From the NCBI GenBank assembly GCA_018242645.1, contig JAFEBN010000003.1, positions 1 through 47,946 on the forward strand: DNA of 47,946 nt, written 5' to 3'. Both the position numbers and the translations under genes were made by a program. This DNA is from Planctomycetota bacterium. GTDB taxonomy: Bacteria > Planctomycetota > Phycisphaerae > Phycisphaerales > UBA1924. The notes below the pieces were generated by a model that did no database searches, was not told the DNA's origin, and was given only the letters and a program-made list of their open reading frames with translations. Positions 15,780-23,662 of this stretch are shown piece by piece. Each line of letters begins with the position of its first letter. Position 1 is the stretch's first letter.

Positions 15780-16820
15780 ATGAAGCTCATTCTTGCGAAT
15801 CCCCGCGGCTTTTGCGCCGGCGTCCAGATGGCGGTTGATGTCGTCAGCCAGACCATCAAGCTGCTCCCCGGTGAAAAGGTCTACGTCTTCCACGAAATCG
15901 TGCACAACCGGCACGTGGTCGGACGGTTCCAGCAGCAGGGCGTGGAGTTTGTCGAAAGTCTCGATGACGTGCCGGAAGGCTGCATCGTGGTTTTCTCCGC
16001 GCACGGCGTGTCGCCCCAGGTGCGCGAGCACGCCCGCACCCGCCGGCTCCAGACCATCGACGCGACTTGCCCGCTGGTCACCAAGGTGCACAGCGAGTGC
16101 ATCCGCTACGCCCGCCAGGGATTTCAGATCCTGCTCGTGGGCCACGCAAACCACCAGGAAGTCGTCGGCACGCGGGGCGAAGCCCCCGACTCGGTGACGG
16201 TCGTTGAAAGTGTCGAGCAGGTTCGCGCCCTCAAGGTCAACGACGAGAGCCGGCTGGTTTACCTGACGCAGACGACGCTCTCCACCGACGACGCCGGGGT
16301 CATCATCAAAGCGCTCAAAGAGCGGTTCCCCCAGATCAAGGAACCGCCCAGCAGCGACATCTGTTACGCCACCACCAACCGCCAGCATGCGGTGCGGCAG
16401 ATCGCTCCCGAGTGCGACCTCGTGCTCGTCATCGGTTCCAAGAACTCCTCCAACTCCGTTCGGCTCACGGAGATTTCACAGAATGTGGGGACACCCGCCC
16501 GCCTCATCGATGATGTGAGCGAAGTCGACTGGTCCTGGTTCAAGGGCGACGAGACCGTGATGATCACGGCCGGCGCCTCCGCGCCGGAAGACCTGGTGGC
16601 CGAGCTGTGCCGCACCCTGTTGCGGCGGTTCGGCGGCGAACTGATCCAGCGCGATGTGTTCAACGAGGACGTGGAGTTCGGGCTGCCCGCGTCGCTGAAG
16701 CGTCTGGGGAAGACAAAGGGCGTGGATCTTGAGAATTCCCGCATCCGCGTGGGCGCGCCGGTCATCACACAGTCGACCTACGGCGCGGTGCCGCTGACGG
16801 TCAGCGCCAAGAGCAATTAG
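15780..16820 (+). CDS. ispH: 4-hydroxy-3-methylbut-2-enyl diphosphate reductase
   Basis: [4Fe-4S] enzyme of the MEP pathway that yields IPP and DMAPP. The three cluster cysteines are Cys12 (RGFCAGV), Cys97 (IDATCPLV) and Cys195 (DICYATTNRQ); His42 and His75 (FSAHGVSP) line the active site. The start at 15780 is the usual MKLILANPRGFCAGV; the longer frame to 15699 is in the hpnC promoter. At 346 residues it is about 30 longer than E. coli IspH, the extra residues forming a C-terminal tail after the conserved core. No clear ribosome binding site. Confidence 0.95.
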   Translation: MKLILANPRGFCAGVQMAVDVVSQTIKLLPGEKVYVFHEIVHNRHVVGRFQQQGVEFVESLDDVPEGCIVVFSAHGVSPQVREHARTRRLQTIDATCPLVTKVHSECIRYARQGFQILLVGHANHQEVVGTRGEAPDSVTVVESVEQVRALKVNDESRLVYLTQTTLSTDDAGVIIKALKERFPQIKEPPSSDICYATTNRQHAVRQIAPECDLVLVIGSKNSSNSVRLTEISQNVGTPARLIDDVSEVDWSWFKGDETVMITAGASAPEDLVAELCRTLLRRFGGELIQRDVFNEDVEFGLPASLKRLGKTKGVDLENSRIRVGAPVITQSTYGAVPLTVSAKSN

Positions 16821-16830
16821 GTTCTTCAGT

Positions 16831-17856
16831 TCAGGCGGCGATGGCGAGCTTGCCTTCGGCCGCTTCGAGCAATCCGGCGCGCCAGGTCCAGCGCTTCAGG
16901 AGCAGGAACTGCTGCTGCAGCATCTGAAGCAGCTTGTCACCGTGCACTCCGTCGGCGACCGAACCGGGAATCTCCCCCACTCGCAGGAAAGACTCGCGGA
17001 TGCGGTCCGCCGCCGTGCGCTCGCGGGAAAGAAACTCGCGCGAATACGACAGTTCCTCCGGCCGGCAGATATCGCGGCCGAAGCATGCCAGGCCGAACGC
17101 GGGATTGGCCTGTGCGAAATACCACGCGGCAACTCCCAGCTTGTGCTCGCGGTCGACGAGGTCGGCGGGTTTATAGAAGTGGTCGTGCGGCGCGAGCGCC
17201 TCCGGCCGGTAGAGCACGGGCAGGTCGAACTTGCGGGCGAGCCGGAAACCCAGCTCGATGTCGTCGTAGCCGTACAGGTGCGGGCGGGCGAAGAAGCCCC
17301 CCACTTCGCGCACCTGCGCAAGGTCGGCGGAGAAGTTCAGGCCGAAGCAGTGGCGAAAGCCCCAATCGCGTTCCGGGTCCTGCGGCTCACGCTCCATGGC
17401 GTCGTAGAAGAACACCATCGAGGTCGATCGGACAAGCCTGTCGAGGAGCGATTCTGGTTCGCGCCGGCAGAACGGTGAGGCGCCCACGATGATCGATGGC
17501 GCCTTGCCTTCGGCCTGCCGCCGCGCGTGCTCGGTCGCGTGAATGTTCAGAAAATCCGGAGAGGGTCGGACGTCATCGTTGAGACTGACGAGCAAGGTGC
17601 CCTTGGCGCGCTCCAGGATCTGGTTTCGGACCAGCGTGTAACCCTGGCGAGGGCAGGGGACCAGGTCCAGATGGGCCTTCCCGCCCGAGGCCTTCCATGT
17701 TGCCAACGCCTGTTCCTGGGCGGAAGCATCGGGGCCATCAAACCCGACGATGACCTCGTACTTGGATGGATCCAGCGACTGCGCCGCGAGTGCGGCGAGG
17801 CAATTCGAGAGCTTGGTTGAACGGGCGTAGGTCGGGATCAGAACGCTGACGAGCAT
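16831..17856 (-). CDS. Family 2 glycosyltransferase
   Basis: A 341-residue GT-A-fold transferase: MLVSVLIPTYARSTKLSNCL nucleotide-binding start, VIVGFDGPD, the acidic LVSLNDDVRP metal-binding motif, the acceptor-site block GLNFSADLAQVREVGGFF and YGYDDIELGFRLARK, where the Asp/Glu cluster replaces the common ED base. No membrane helices, so it is a soluble or peripheral enzyme, likely modifying a surface glycan. The frame extends to 18051, but homology starts at the ATG at 17856. It converges on ispH (10 bp between stops) and is divergent from rlmN. Confidence 0.85.
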   Translation of the reverse strand: MLVSVLIPTYARSTKLSNCLAALAAQSLDPSKYEVIVGFDGPDASAQEQALATWKASGGKAHLDLVPCPRQGYTLVRNQILERAKGTLLVSLNDDVRPSPDFLNIHATEHARRQAEGKAPSIIVGASPFCRREPESLLDRLVRSTSMVFFYDAMEREPQDPERDWGFRHCFGLNFSADLAQVREVGGFFARPHLYGYDDIELGFRLARKFDLPVLYRPEALAPHDHFYKPADLVDREHKLGVAAWYFAQANPAFGLACFGRDICRPEELSYSREFLSRERTAADRIRESFLRVGEIPGSVADGVHGDKLLQMLQQQFLLLKRWTWRAGLLEAAEGKLAIAA

Positions 17857-17934
17857 GGGATGGAATATCGGTCCGGGACGCGGGCCGGATACAACAGAAT
17901 GGGCACGGGCATCCTGCGTCCATAACCTCAGTGG

Positions 17935-19059
17935 TTGCAACATCCCGCCAACCACATCTTCGAGTTCACGCCCGAGACGCTGGCCTCCTGGTGTGAAGAC
18001 CGGGGCATGCCCGGCTTTCGCGCAAAGCAGATCCTGGAATGGGTCTACCAAAAGGGCGCGGCCTCACCGGAACTGATGACCAATCTCTCCCGGCGCGACC
18101 GGGAGTTGCTGCAGGCGGAGATGACCTTCCTTTCGGGTGACACGGTGCGGCAGCAACTGGCGACGGACGGGACCCAGAAACTGCTCGTGCAATGGCGCCC
18201 ATACGGGGGCGCCTCGAGCGGCAGTCTCTCGCTGCCGGTGCTGGGGGCTGATGGGGTGCCCGCGGGGGAAGCCCTCGACTCCAAACGTCAGACCGAATGC
18301 GTGATGATCCCGACCGAGGATCGCAAGACGGCGTGCATTTCCAGCCAGGTCGGCTGCCCGGTCGGCTGCCGCTTCTGCGCTTCGGGCATGGGCGGGCTCG
18401 ACGGAAACCTCTCAACCGGGCGGATCGTCGAGCAGGTGTGGCGGCTCGGCCAGCTCAAGGATGTCGGGCGCATCAGCAACATCGTGTTCATGGGAATGGG
18501 CGAACCCCTGAGCAATTTCAAAAATGTGACGGGCGCGATCCGCATCATCACGGCGCTCTGGGGGCTGGGGATATCGGCCCGCAAGGTGACGATCTCGACG
18601 GTGGGACTGCCCCAGGCGATCACGAAGCTGGCGGAGGAATTCGAGTTGCCGGTGACGCTTGCGCTCTCGCTGCACGCGCCCAACGACTACATCCGGCGCA
18701 AGCTGATCCCCTGGGCCGAGTACACGACCATCGATGAACTGCTGAAGGCTTGCCAGAAGTGGTTCGAGAAGACCGGGCGGGAGATCACGCTCGAGTACAC
18801 GCTGCTTCGGGACGTCAACGACCAGCCCAAGCACGCGCAGGAACTCGCGGCGATCGCCAAGACCATCCGCGCGAACGTGAACCTGATCCGCTACAACGAG
18901 GTCGACGGGACGGAGTTTGAGCGGCCTCGGAACACCGACGTGCTGGAGTTCCAGAAGATCCTTCGGTCGCACAACCTCAACGTGCACATCCGCGCGAGCC
19001 GCGGCCGGGATATCGCCGCGGCCTGCGGGCAGCTGCGGCATGAGGCGCAGCACGCGTGA
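17935..19059 (+). CDS. rlmN: 23S rRNA (adenine2503-C2)-methyltransferase / tRNA A37 methylase
   Basis: Radical-SAM enzyme of 374 residues. The cluster motif is CPVGCRFCAS (Cys141, Cys145, Cys148). The methyl-carrying cysteine should be the Cys364 in the C-terminal AACGQL. Also present are SNIVFMGMGEPLSN, TISTVGLPQAI, LALSLHAPND and RYNEVDGTEFERP. The start codon is read as TTG at 17935 because the coding pattern begins there and no in-frame ATG comes before the conserved region. Its stop overlaps the next GTG in GTGA, so the following membrane protein is coupled to it. Confidence 0.93.
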   Translation: MQHPANHIFEFTPETLASWCEDRGMPGFRAKQILEWVYQKGAASPELMTNLSRRDRELLQAEMTFLSGDTVRQQLATDGTQKLLVQWRPYGGASSGSLSLPVLGADGVPAGEALDSKRQTECVMIPTEDRKTACISSQVGCPVGCRFCASGMGGLDGNLSTGRIVEQVWRLGQLKDVGRISNIVFMGMGEPLSNFKNVTGAIRIITALWGLGISARKVTISTVGLPQAITKLAEEFELPVTLALSLHAPNDYIRRKLIPWAEYTTIDELLKACQKWFEKTGREITLEYTLLRDVNDQPKHAQELAAIAKTIRANVNLIRYNEVDGTEFERPRNTDVLEFQKILRSHNLNVHIRASRGRDIAAACGQLRHEAQHA

Positions 19060-19793
19060 ACGGCGCCGCGCCCGATTGGACCGTCCATTTCACGCCCTAC
19101 TCGGCGACACACCTCATCGTGCTGGTGGTGTTTGCGTGCTGGACGGTCGGCGTCTGCTTCACGGCGAGCCGGCTCGGGCCCGGCGAGAAATCCCGGATGG
19201 ACCGCGTCATCGCAACCGTCGGGCTCGCGATCTCGGGCCTGTACGGGCTGTGGTGGCTGCTGCCGGGGCACTTTGATTTCGAGCGCTCGCTCCCTCTGCA
19301 CGTGTGCGATGTGATGTCGTTTGTTTCGCCGCTCTCGCTGCTGGTGCGCTCGCGCGCACTTCGGGCGATCGCGGTGTTCCTCGGGCTGGCTTTCTGCACG
19401 CAGGCGTTCATCAAGCCCCTGAGCGGCGCGGGGCCGATGCACCCGCAGATGTGGGGGCAATTCTGGGGTTTCTGGCTCACGCATGGCCTCGTGGTGTTCA
19501 TCGCGATCTACTGGGTGTGGGCGCACGGATTTCGGCCGACGATGCGGGATCTGCGGGTCGCGTCCGCCGCGGCGTGGGTGTACGTCATCGGCGTGTTCTT
19601 GCTGGACGCGGTTTTCCATCTCAATTACGGATACGTCGGGCGCGGTACAGCGACGGGTGAAACGATGGCCGATCAGCTCGGGCCTTGGCCGCTGCGCGTG
19701 GTGTGGATCACGCTTATCGCGCAGGGCGGCCTGATCGGGGTCATGCTGCTCCGGCTAATTCCCGGTGGCGAGCGGCGTCCGGAGGTTTCATAG
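19056..19793 (+). CDS. YwaF-like (TIGR02206) integral membrane protein
   Basis: A 245-residue protein with six or seven predicted membrane helices. FTPYSATHLIVLVVF near the start, LPLHVCDVMSFVSPLSLL, FLGLAFCTQAFIKPLSGAG, HPQMWGQFWGFWLTHGLVV and HLNYGYVG match the TIGR02206/YwaF family, whose function is unknown. GTG start, overlapping the rlmN stop by 4 bp. The stop is 10 bp before the next gene, so it belongs to the rlmN-to-ligase gene string. Confidence 0.8.
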   Translation: MNGAAPDWTVHFTPYSATHLIVLVVFACWTVGVCFTASRLGPGEKSRMDRVIATVGLAISGLYGLWWLLPGHFDFERSLPLHVCDVMSFVSPLSLLVRSRALRAIAVFLGLAFCTQAFIKPLSGAGPMHPQMWGQFWGFWLTHGLVVFIAIYWVWAHGFRPTMRDLRVASAAAWVYVIGVFLLDAVFHLNYGYVGRGTATGETMADQLGPWPLRVVWITLIAQGGLIGVMLLRLIPGGERRPEVS

Positions 19794-19803
19794 ACTCTGC
19801 GCG

Positions 19804-20952
19804 ATGACGTGGCTTGTCCTCGGACTAATTGTGCTCGCGGCGGTACTCAGCGCCCCGATGTGCGCCGCGCTGATCGCCATCGGTCATCGGATGGGCACCT
19901 TTGATTCCCCGGGCGTTGCGGGGCAGGTCAAGGACCGCGCGCGCCGCATCCCGAATACCGGCGGCGTGGCGATCTTCTGGTCGATCGTGCTCCCCTTACT
20001 GGTATTCATCGGCGCGGCGCACTGGATGCCGGGCCTGTTTCCCGAGTCGGCCCGGGCGCAGCTTTCGTACATCGAACTCAAAACGCCGATGGCGCTGATG
20101 CTGATCGGCTGCCTGGCGCTCCTGCACGTCATGGGCCTGATCGACGACCGGCGGCCCCTGGGACCACTGATCAAACTGGTGCTGATGGCGCTGCCGGCCC
20201 TGGCGGCCCCGCTGCTGATGCAGACGCGGCTGCTGACAGCGCTCGACCCGCTGGTGGGCGGACCCTGGCTCAGCGTGGTGCTCACGGCGTGCTGGTTTCT
20301 GGCGATCACCAACGCGATGAATTTCCTGGACAACATGGACGGCCTGAGCGCCGGCATCGCGGCCATCGCGTCCGCGTGCCTGCTCGCGGTGACCGCCGAG
20401 AAGCAACAGTGGTTGCTGGCCAGTTGCCTGGCGCTGATCATCGGGGCGTGCGCGGGGTTCCTGTTTTTCAATGCGCCCCGGCCCGGCGGCGCGCGGCTGT
20501 TTATGGGCGACGGCGGCAGCCTGGTGATCGGCTATCTGATGGCGTTTGTCGCGGTACGCGTCACCTACTACGACCCGGCGAGTGCGCAGAGTTCAAGGGC
20601 GCACGCGGTGTTCATGCCGGTTGTGATTCTCGCCGTGCCCCTGTACGACCTGATCGTGATCACGACGGTTCGGCTCTGGCAGGGCAAGTCGCCGATGGTG
20701 GGCGATACGAATCACGCCTCGCATCGGCTGGTCAAACGGGGTCTGACGCGGGCGGGGGCGGTGTACATGCTCTGGGGCTTCACGCTGGCAACGGGGCTTT
20801 GCGGTCTGGCACTCGCGAAGACGGATGGATTCGTCGCGGCGCTGATCGGGGCGAGCGTTGTGGCGATGCTGGCTGTCCTGGCGGGATTGGAATACGTGAG
20901 CCGCGGCAGCATGCGGGCGACGATGCCCGCGCCGTCGGAGCGCGCCGCGTGA
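19804..20952 (+). CDS. MraY/WecA-family polyprenyl-phosphate sugar-1-phosphate transferase
   Basis: A 382-residue polytopic membrane enzyme that should transfer a sugar-1-phosphate (commonly GlcNAc-1-P) from UDP-sugar to undecaprenyl phosphate, initiating a glycan. Signature segments are RRIPNTGGVAIFW, MGLIDDRRPLGPLIKL (Asp pair), AMNFLDNMDGLSAG, FFNAPRPGGARLFMGDGGSL and DTNHASHRLVKRGLT (His motif). The frame begins at 19765, but ATG 19804 starts the first helix. Its TGA overlaps the GTG of the downstream ligase-like gene. WecA-like rather than MraY because the neighbours are polysaccharide, not division, genes; the sugar is not determinable. Confidence 0.88.
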   Translation: MTWLVLGLIVLAAVLSAPMCAALIAIGHRMGTFDSPGVAGQVKDRARRIPNTGGVAIFWSIVLPLLVFIGAAHWMPGLFPESARAQLSYIELKTPMALMLIGCLALLHVMGLIDDRRPLGPLIKLVLMALPALAAPLLMQTRLLTALDPLVGGPWLSVVLTACWFLAITNAMNFLDNMDGLSAGIAAIASACLLAVTAEKQQWLLASCLALIIGACAGFLFFNAPRPGGARLFMGDGGSLVIGYLMAFVAVRVTYYDPASAQSSRAHAVFMPVVILAVPLYDLIVITTVRLWQGKSPMVGDTNHASHRLVKRGLTRAGAVYMLWGFTLATGLCGLALAKTDGFVAALIGASVVAMLAVLAGLEYVSRGSMRATMPAPSERAA

Positions 20953-23300
20953 ATCGTCTCACTTCCGAGTCCGGTGCGGAGCGTTTGCTGGCGCAGCGCG
21001 AGATCCTTGAGCTGCTGTGCCGCGTGCTGGCCGCGGGGATCGTGGCGCTCGCGATTTTCAAGGCGAGTGTGGGACTGATCGCCTTTCCGGGCTGGGACAT
21101 GGATCCCATGGCGGTCGCGGCGCCTCCCGTGGGCCTTGGTCCGACCGCGACGCTGGCGACAGATTCGGCGCTGATCACGCTGTCGGGCGCGTGCATCGCG
21201 CTCGCGTCGCCGATTGTGGGCGGTTTTTCACTGATCGTGCTGGCGCTGCTGCTCGCGGGCACCGGGGCGGTCGCGTGGCATGGGTTGTTTTCCCCGCACG
21301 CGGTGCAAGAGCACCTCACCGCGGGGCTGGGATGGGTTTCCGCGCTGTGCGCCGCGGTTGCGCTGACGCACGCGGCACGGATCGAGTCGGTGCGACGGAT
21401 CGGCGCCGCTGTCGCGCTGGGGTTTCTCGCGTTCCTGGCGGTCAAGTGTGCGCTGCAGGTGTGGGTCGATCTACCGGAAACGATCGAGCAGTACAAGGCC
21501 AACCGCGGCGCGATGCTGGCTTCGCACGGCTGGGCGCCCGATTCGTTTGCCGCCCGCACCTTCGAGCGGCGCCTGTACGACACGGCCGGTACGGGCTGGT
21601 TCGGGCTTTCCAACGTGGTGGCGACCTTTGGTGCCGCGGGCGCGTCATGCTCTTTGGGATTGGTCGTCTATGGCGAGAAGAAACGCCGCGGCCTTCCCGT
21701 GGTTGGGCTTGTTACGAGCCTGCTGTGCCTGTGGCTCGCGTCAAGCAAAGGCGGATGGGCCGCGGCGCTCGTTGGATCCGGCGTGGCGATCGTCGGACCA
21801 GCACTTGTTCGCGGTTCGTGGGCGCGCGGCGCTCTGCTGGTGCTGGGCGCGCCGTGCGCGGCGCTGGCGGCGGTGCTGGCGCGGGGAATGGCGGGCGAGC
21901 GCCTCGGCGAGTTGTCGCTGTTGTTCCGGGCGCAGTATGCGGCTGCCGCGGCACGGATCTTCGGTTCGCACCCGACGGTCGGCGTCGGTCCGGCGGGTTT
22001 CAAGGATGCGTACCTGCTTGCCAAGAACCCGCTGAACCCGGAAGAAGTTTCAAGCCCGCACAGCGTGCTCTTTGATTTCGCGGCGACGCTGGGCATGGGC
22101 GGACTTGCGTGGGGCGTGATCCTGCTCGCGCTGCTTGGGCTGGCGGGCGCGGCGATCGCCCGCGACGATGAAGGAGCGGTCCACCCACGCCGCGAGTTTC
22201 GAATTGCAGTCATCGCCCTGGCGATGGTGTCGATCGCGGGAGCCTGGATCGAATCCGCGATCGCGACGCCTCTGTCGGGCGTGGGCCGGATCGTTGCGCT
22301 GGGGGCGGCGTGCGCGATCGCGTGGTGTGTGTGTTCGACAACGAGCCGGGCGCTGCGGATCGGGCTGGCGGCAAGTGCCGCGGCGTGCGGCTTTCACGCG
22401 ATGATCGAGGTCACGCCGGTGAACGCGGGTTCGGCGGCGCTGTTCGCGTGCTTCGTTGGCTTGGCGGCATCGGGGGCTTCGGCGCCCGAGCTTGCGATCC
22501 GGCGCGGCTTCGTTGTGCGAGCCGCGCCGGGGCTGTCCATCGCGTGTCTGGGGATCGGCGTGAGCGTGCTTTGCGGACGCGTGCAGGACTGGGAGGGGCA
22601 CCTTCGCGCGGGCGCCGCTCGCCTCGAGCCCGTGGCCTGGCTCGCCCAGGAACTTGCCATCAACCACGATGAGGCCGGCGTGCGCGGCGCGGCCGAGCAG
22701 CTCGGGCGCGTGCTGGGCCGCAAGGTCGAACCCAGCCGGCACGATGTGCAGGGGGCGCTTCTCGAAGCCAAGCTGAAAATCGGGGGGGAGTCGTTTGGCG
22801 ATCTGATCGCGGCGATCGCCCGTGATCCAACCAGCTTTGACACGCGTCAGGCGGCGTCGGGCCTGTCCCTCCAGCTTGCGGCAATAGAGAAACAGCTCGG
22901 CGTGCCCGAGCTGGGACCTGAGCACAACCTGCGGATCCGCTCGGCGATCGACCTGGCGGAGGACGCGACACGGCTGCCTCTGCGTCGCGCGGCGGCGGAG
23001 GCCTGGTTTTCCAACGCCAATCGGGGCGTGTGGGATCTCACGGGTGATCGGCGCTGGCTCGAGGCGGCGCTCCGCGCCTCGATCCGAGCGGGGGCCCTCG
23101 ATCCGTGGAACCCGACGCATGCGGCAACGGCGGCGCGACTTGCAGGGATGCTCGGAGAAGCGGATCAGGCCCGGACGTGGGCGGAGCGGGCCCTGGAGCT
23201 GGACGAGAACATGCGTCTTGATCCGCTCCGCCGATTCCCGGCGGAGGAACGTGCGGAACTCGAGCGTTTGAAGCGGCTTGCGCCGGCGACCCAGCCCTGA
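20949..23300 (+). CDS. O-antigen-ligase/polymerase-like membrane protein with C-terminal TPR-like region
   Basis: A 783-residue protein. Roughly residues 25-540 hold a dozen hydrophobic helices. A periplasmic-loop block SSPHSVLFDFAATLGMGGLAWG (near residues 365-390) matches the WaaL/Wzy 'H(N)...ElG..G' motif, preceded by GVGPAGFKDAY. The last 220 residues are soluble, Ala/Arg/Leu-rich and probably alpha-helical repeats (DPWNPTHAATAARLAGMLGEA, AERALELDE), as in other bacterial polymerases with TPR tails. GTG start overlaps the previous stop by 4 bp. With the WecA-like transferase upstream it suggests assembly and ligation or polymerisation of a lipid-linked polysaccharide. Confidence 0.78.
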   Translation: MNRLTSESGAERLLAQREILELLCRVLAAGIVALAIFKASVGLIAFPGWDMDPMAVAAPPVGLGPTATLATDSALITLSGACIALASPIVGGFSLIVLALLLAGTGAVAWHGLFSPHAVQEHLTAGLGWVSALCAAVALTHAARIESVRRIGAAVALGFLAFLAVKCALQVWVDLPETIEQYKANRGAMLASHGWAPDSFAARTFERRLYDTAGTGWFGLSNVVATFGAAGASCSLGLVVYGEKKRRGLPVVGLVTSLLCLWLASSKGGWAAALVGSGVAIVGPALVRGSWARGALLVLGAPCAALAAVLARGMAGERLGELSLLFRAQYAAAAARIFGSHPTVGVGPAGFKDAYLLAKNPLNPEEVSSPHSVLFDFAATLGMGGLAWGVILLALLGLAGAAIARDDEGAVHPRREFRIAVIALAMVSIAGAWIESAIATPLSGVGRIVALGAACAIAWCVCSTTSRALRIGLAASAAACGFHAMIEVTPVNAGSAALFACFVGLAASGASAPELAIRRGFVVRAAPGLSIACLGIGVSVLCGRVQDWEGHLRAGAARLEPVAWLAQELAINHDEAGVRGAAEQLGRVLGRKVEPSRHDVQGALLEAKLKIGGESFGDLIAAIARDPTSFDTRQAASGLSLQLAAIEKQLGVPELGPEHNLRIRSAIDLAEDATRLPLRRAAAEAWFSNANRGVWDLTGDRRWLEAALRASIRAGALDPWNPTHAATAARLAGMLGEADQARTWAERALELDENMRLDPLRRFPAEERAELERLKRLAPATQP

Positions 23301-23318
23301 CAGAACACTTCCGCGGGC

Positions 23319-23346
23319 TTGATTCCGGCGGGTTTCGGACTATTAT
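23319..23346 (+). promoter_or_regulatory. Sigma-70-type promoter of fusA
   Basis: TTGATT (23319-23324) and TATTAT (23341-23346) with a 16-bp spacer; the best promoter match upstream of fusA. It predicts a transcript start near 23353 and thus an unusually long leader of about 310 nt. Confidence 0.6.
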
Positions 23347-23352
23347 TCCGCT

Positions 23353-23662
23353 CGCAAAATAACGAAGCGGCGGGCGGTTTTCGCCGGGCGTTTCGTGCGT
23401 CGGAATGGGTGCTGCTGACATGGAAGACGACGAAGACATCGCGGGGTAAGAAACACCCCGTCGCCCCGCTCGCACTTGCTAGCAACCTGCCGCGAGCCCA
23501 CCAGCAGCCCGAACGACCAGCGTTTTTCGTACCGCAAGCACAACGGTAAACCGCGGCCGGCCTTTTTCGCGAGGCGGGTCGCGGGCAACGAGTCACCAGT
23601 CACCGGATGAGCCGGGCGAACGCCCGGCATCCGGCGGCGATTGAGAGCACGAAGGAATAGCC
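23353..23662 (+). other. Long fusA leader with hairpins
   Basis: No convincing gene lies between 23301 and 23662. Two structures stand out. A 6-bp stem CGGGGT/ACCCCG is at 23442-23460. A larger hairpin is at 23603-23634: CCGGAT pairs with ATCCGG, there is a 2-nt GA bulge, then GCCGGGC pairs with GCCCGGC around a GAAC loop (13 bp in all). The latter ends 16 nt before the AAGGA of fusA and has no U-run, so it is not a terminator. A 9-codon ATG frame at 23420 is too short to support. Confidence 0.45.

Noticed and set aside
20289..20948. N-terminal extension of the ligase-like gene
   Set aside because: This part runs in another frame through the WecA-like gene, whose motifs are certain; homology and hydrophobic pattern begin at the GTG at 20949.
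23420..23449. A nine-codon ATG frame in the fusA leader as a leader peptide
   Set aside because: No ribosome binding site, acidic content without obvious regulatory codons, and such short frames arise by chance.
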